A stretch of 35,440 nt of DNA from Ktedonobacter sp. 13_1_20CM_4_53_11 (lineage in GTDB: Bacteria > Chloroflexota > Ktedonobacteria > Ktedonobacterales > Ktedonobacteraceae). The notes beneath the pieces were generated by a model, which was given only the letters and a program-made list of their open reading frames with translations, was not told where the DNA came from and searched no databases. The position numbers and the translations under genes are program-made. How positions within the stretch are numbered: position 1 is the first letter of the stretch; every line of letters starts with the position of its first letter. Location of the stretch: positions 1 through 35,440 of the forward strand of contig MNIY01000154.1 in assembly GCA_001919995.1 (NCBI GenBank), written 5' to 3'. Positions 33,538 to 35,440 of the stretch are shown piece by piece.

Positions 33538-34323
33538 CTAGGAGGCTTTGCTGCGGCTCTGCCGGTACTCCTGGCTCAGTTGCCCGATCAATTCCTTGGC
33601 GCTGGCGAAGCTCATACTCTCTATATGTTCTGGCTCTGGCTTGCCCAGGTGTTCACACAGCTTGCGAATACTGCTGATTTGCTGCTCCGTAGCTGCGCCA
33701 TCAGGGGCCGCCTCTGCCGCCGCCGCAGCAGACTGTCCATCGCCATTCGCTGTGCCATTGCTCCTGGTCGCGGCAGGACGAACCGTAGCCAGCGTCTTGC
33801 GCCCGTTGTTATTATCGTTACTCTCAACCTGCGAAGCGCCACCCCGCTCTACTGGTGAATCCACGATACGATGCTCCTCGTTCAACTCTGGCGCAAACTG
33901 TGTGCCGTATCCCAAAGCAGCTAAAGCTCTTCCGATTGCCCCGGTCTCAGCTTTCTCTATGTAGTCTGGGAAGCTAGCGGCACACTCTGACTTCGTTCCA
34001 GTAGCCCTGCCACCTTTTCCATCGCTAATGGTCGCTCTGAAACGTGCGTAGCCTTTCGCTCGCTTCACTACCTTCTCGCTGCGCCGCCTCTCTGCGTTCC
34101 ACACAAAGACCTCTTCCTCCATCTCCCGGTCAAGGTCCACCTCTACCTCCTCGGTGTCAATTGTCCCCTGCGGACATAATTCTCTGAACCAGACCAATCG
34201 CCATTGCACAGGCAAATAGTCTTTGGAACCTTCCCTACTTTTCAACTGCATCAAGTGTTCGTTCGGATTGAACATACGGGCGCGCTGTTCTTCACGTTTC
34301 TGCCCACTACTGCGGTCGCTCAT
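33538..34323 (-). CDS. DdrA/Rad52-like single-strand annealing protein
   Basis: A 261-residue protein whose core (about 30-160) fits the DdrA/Rad52-type annealing fold: the stretch YIEKAETGAIGRALAALGYG (121-140), followed by TQFAPELNEEHRIVDSPVE, is the signature of this group, which includes Deinococcus DdrA and phage recombinases. Family members bind single-strand DNA ends. A disordered Asn/Ala/Gly linker (160-210) leads to a helical C-terminal segment (EQQISSIRKLCEHLGK ... SAKELIGQLSQEY) of the kind used for protein contacts. AGGAG is 6 bases before the ATG, and a near-consensus promoter lies 42-70 bases upstream. No phage genes surround it, so a host repair role is likely. Homology is inferred from motif only. 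Confidence 0.78.
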   Translation of the reverse strand: MSDRSSGQKREEQRARMFNPNEHLMQLKSREGSKDYLPVQWRLVWFRELCPQGTIDTEEVEVDLDREMEEEVFVWNAERRRSEKVVKRAKGYARFRATISDGKGGRATGTKSECAASFPDYIEKAETGAIGRALAALGYGTQFAPELNEEHRIVDSPVERGGASQVESNDNNNGRKTLATVRPAATRSNGTANGDGQSAAAAAEAAPDGAATEQQISSIRKLCEHLGKPEPEHIESMSFASAKELIGQLSQEYRQSRSKAS

Positions 34324-34333
34324 CTAACACTCC

Positions 34334-34362
34334 TGTTCTAATTATTCGAATATTTGTTCTAA
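34334..34362 (-). promoter_or_regulatory. Direct repeats TTAGAACA, operator candidate for the DdrA-like operon
   Basis: Minus-strand TTAGAACA occurs at 34355-34362 and 34334-34341, 21 bases apart (two helical turns), just downstream of the -10. The first copy continues as GAACAAATATTC, one mismatch from the GAAC-N4-GTTC form of Gram-positive LexA sites. In addition GTTCT/AGAAC halves flank the -10. The regulator is unknown. Confidence 0.45.
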
Positions 34363-34364
34363 CT

Positions 34365-34393
34365 AGTATACAAGAACCAACATATTCTGTCAA
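34365..34393 (-). promoter_or_regulatory. Near-consensus promoter of the DdrA-like operon
   Basis: Minus-strand TTGACA (34388-34393), a 17-base spacer and TATACT (34365-34370). Among the strongest predicted promoters in the window. Confidence 0.7.
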
Positions 34394-34620
34394 GTTGAAA
34401 CACGTTGGCATGGGGACAAAAGCCGGATGCAGGGGCAATAGCATAGGAGAAGCCAAAGCCATAGTAACCTGTTTTTTTCCCTCCTTCACCGCTTGAGGCT
34501 ACGAACCTCTTCATTCACTTTCTCTGACGCTCTCAAATCCGCTACTTCGCTGAGCACGGCTACATATATATTCTTTCCGGGGACCAAAAAAGAGGTTAAA
34601 AGTTAGATATGATGTAAGTA
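34394..34620. other. Intergenic stretch without recognised gene
   Basis: About 230 bases between the DdrA-like promoter and the candidate small peptide gene. Only short weak hairpins (for example GAGG/CCTC near 34493-34507) and a run of T near 34471 are seen. Confidence 0.4.
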
Positions 34621-34758
34621 TCAAAGGGGACGCCGGGTTCTCCGCCGGCTCAATACGATCACAACGACGGTGGCAACCACAACCACGCCAGCGGCTGCAT
34701 AAGGTTTCTTCCTTCCCCCATTTTGTGCTATATTACATACAACACGATTGATACTCAA
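34621..34758 (-). CDS. Candidate 45-residue single-helix membrane peptide
   Basis: On the minus strand a TTG-initiated frame encodes a short polar start, GGRKKPY, a clean hydrophobic helix (AAAGVVVVATVVVIVL, about 21-36) and a strongly basic tail (SRRRTRRPL). Basic residues on both sides of a Val-rich helix suggest a real membrane peptide rather than chance. Against it: a TTG start with no good ribosome binding site, and overlap with the probable control region of the XdhC gene. Function unknown. Confidence 0.35.
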   Translation of the reverse strand: MSINRVVCNIAQNGGRKKPYAAAGVVVVATVVVIVLSRRRTRRPL

Positions 34759-34760
34759 TC
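34746..34760. promoter_or_regulatory. Dyad upstream of the XdhC-family gene
   Basis: A perfect inverted repeat GATTGA-TAC-TCAATC, 35 bases before the start codon. Size and place suit an operator for a dimeric repressor; no regulator gene is next to it. Confidence 0.4.
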
Positions 34761-34794
34761 ATTGAGCACAGCCTTCAAGGTAAGAGGAAAACTA

Positions 34795-35440
34795 ATGAAC
34801 GCCACATCCATTTACAACGATATACAGTCATCCTTAAAGAAGGGCGAACGCATCGCCATCACCACCGTTGTCAAAACCGTCGGGGCCGCACCATGTGGCG
34901 TTGGCACAAAAATGGTTGTCCGCGCCGATGGTACGACCTATGGCAGTTTTTCGGGACCGAATATCGACGGGCGCGTAGCCCATGAAGCGTTACAAGCGAT
35001 ACAAGAGGGCAGAACCTACGTCACCCACTTCCACATGGATGCCGACCAGGGAGAGGCCGTTGGCAGTTGTGGTGCGACGCTGGAGGTGTTCATCGAAATA
35101 TTGCGACCCGAGCCACGCCTCATTCTCGCGGGCGCTGGTTACGTCTCCCAGGCGCTCTCACGCCTGGCAACGCAACTTGATTTCCGTATCGTCGTCGTAG
35201 ATGACCGCCGCGACCTGGCCGACCCCATCGTTTTTGGCGATAAAGTACAGCTGGAGTTTGGTGACATTCCACAGACCATCCGCGAACTGGAACCCGACGA
35301 GGCGACCTGGGTCGTCATCGTCACCCGCGGCCACCACCTGGATAAGGACGCCCTCCGCGCGGCCCTTGAGACCAACGCCAGATACATTGGCATGATCGGC
35401 AGCCCCAGCAAAGTCAAGCACATCTTCAAAGACCTGCTCA
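34795..35440 (+). CDS. XdhC/CoxI family protein, 3' end beyond window
   Basis: Accessory factor family for molybdenum hydroxylases such as xanthine or CO dehydrogenase; members bind and hand over (often sulfurated) molybdenum cofactor. The 215 codons present, translated from the sequence, show the N-terminal XdhC_CoxI domain (GERIAITTVVKTVGAAPC at 17-34, VGSCGATLEVFIE at 89-101 with C92). A Rossmann-type domain starts at LAGAGYVSQAL (111-121) and continues to ARYIGMIGSPSKV (195-207). AGAGGA lies about 6 bases before the ATG. No hydroxylase subunits are in the window; they could follow to the right. Confidence 0.92.
   Translation, partial: MNATSIYNDIQSSLKKGERIAITTVVKTVGAAPCGVGTKMVVRADGTTYGSFSGPNIDGRVAHEALQAIQEGRTYVTHFHMDADQGEAVGSCGATLEVFIEILRPEPRLILAGAGYVSQALSRLATQLDFRIVVVDDRRDLADPIVFGDKVQLEFGDIPQTIRELEPDEATWVVIVTRGHHLDKDALRAALETNARYIGMIGSPSKVKHIFKDLL

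Overview
The window reads as part of the chromosome of an aerobic, Gram-positive-like bacterium, most likely Chloroflexota of the Ktedonobacteria type. This is an inference from gene content: a caa3-type oxidase with a cytochrome c domain on subunit II, a fused heme A synthase/heme O synthase, an MraZ-to-FtsZ division cluster, a DdrA/Rad52-like annealing protein and an archaeal-type COG2521 methyltransferase. Base composition is moderate and coding density is high. No rRNA, tRNA, CRISPR array, transposase or phage module was recognised.

Layout. (1) 1-3538, minus strand: cytochrome oxidase genes ctaG, ctaC and ctaD (ctaD runs off the left edge). (2) 3640-6326, minus: a lipoprotein beta-propeller followed by the two subunits of a class I CoA-transferase, with the first two genes overlapping by 4 bases. 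(3) 6463-11751, plus: an MFS transporter, a perfect 30-bp-stem hairpin, a COX15-CtaB fusion, a SCO1 copper chaperone and a membrane BON protein whose N-terminus resembles a COX subunit IV helix pair. (4) 11815-25700, minus: a dcw cluster transcribed mraZ, rsmH, ftsL-like, ftsI, a small unknown ORF, ftsW, murG, murC, murB, ftsQ, ftsA, ftsZ. The usual murE/murF/mraY/murD block is absent. A bidirectional terminator follows ftsZ, and a promoter with a three-repeat MraZ operator precedes mraZ. (5) 25870-28147, plus: a cluster of DnaA-box-like sites, then a metallo-beta-lactamase-fold hydrolase and a COG2521 methyltransferase. (6) 28159-31731, minus: a CaiB/BaiF CoA-transferase, an M20 carboxypeptidase and an aminotransferase in one operon. 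(7) 31966-34323, minus: a zinc-ribbon membrane protein with internal repeats, a small helical protein and a DdrA/Rad52-like protein behind a strong promoter with repeated operator-like elements. (8) 34795 to the right edge, plus: an XdhC/CoxI-family gene, incomplete.

Together, sections 1 and 3 supply terminal-oxidase subunits plus heme A and copper assembly factors. Section 4 makes the division machinery and late peptidoglycan precursors, and its MraZ repressor probably controls the whole run. The remaining operons are peripheral metabolism, DNA repair and proteins of unknown role. The items most worth following up are the repeat-bearing zinc-ribbon protein, the DdrA-like locus and its operator repeats, the DnaA-box cluster, the COX4-BON fusion, the long perfect hairpin, and the strong promoter antisense to the division cluster at 21371-21399.
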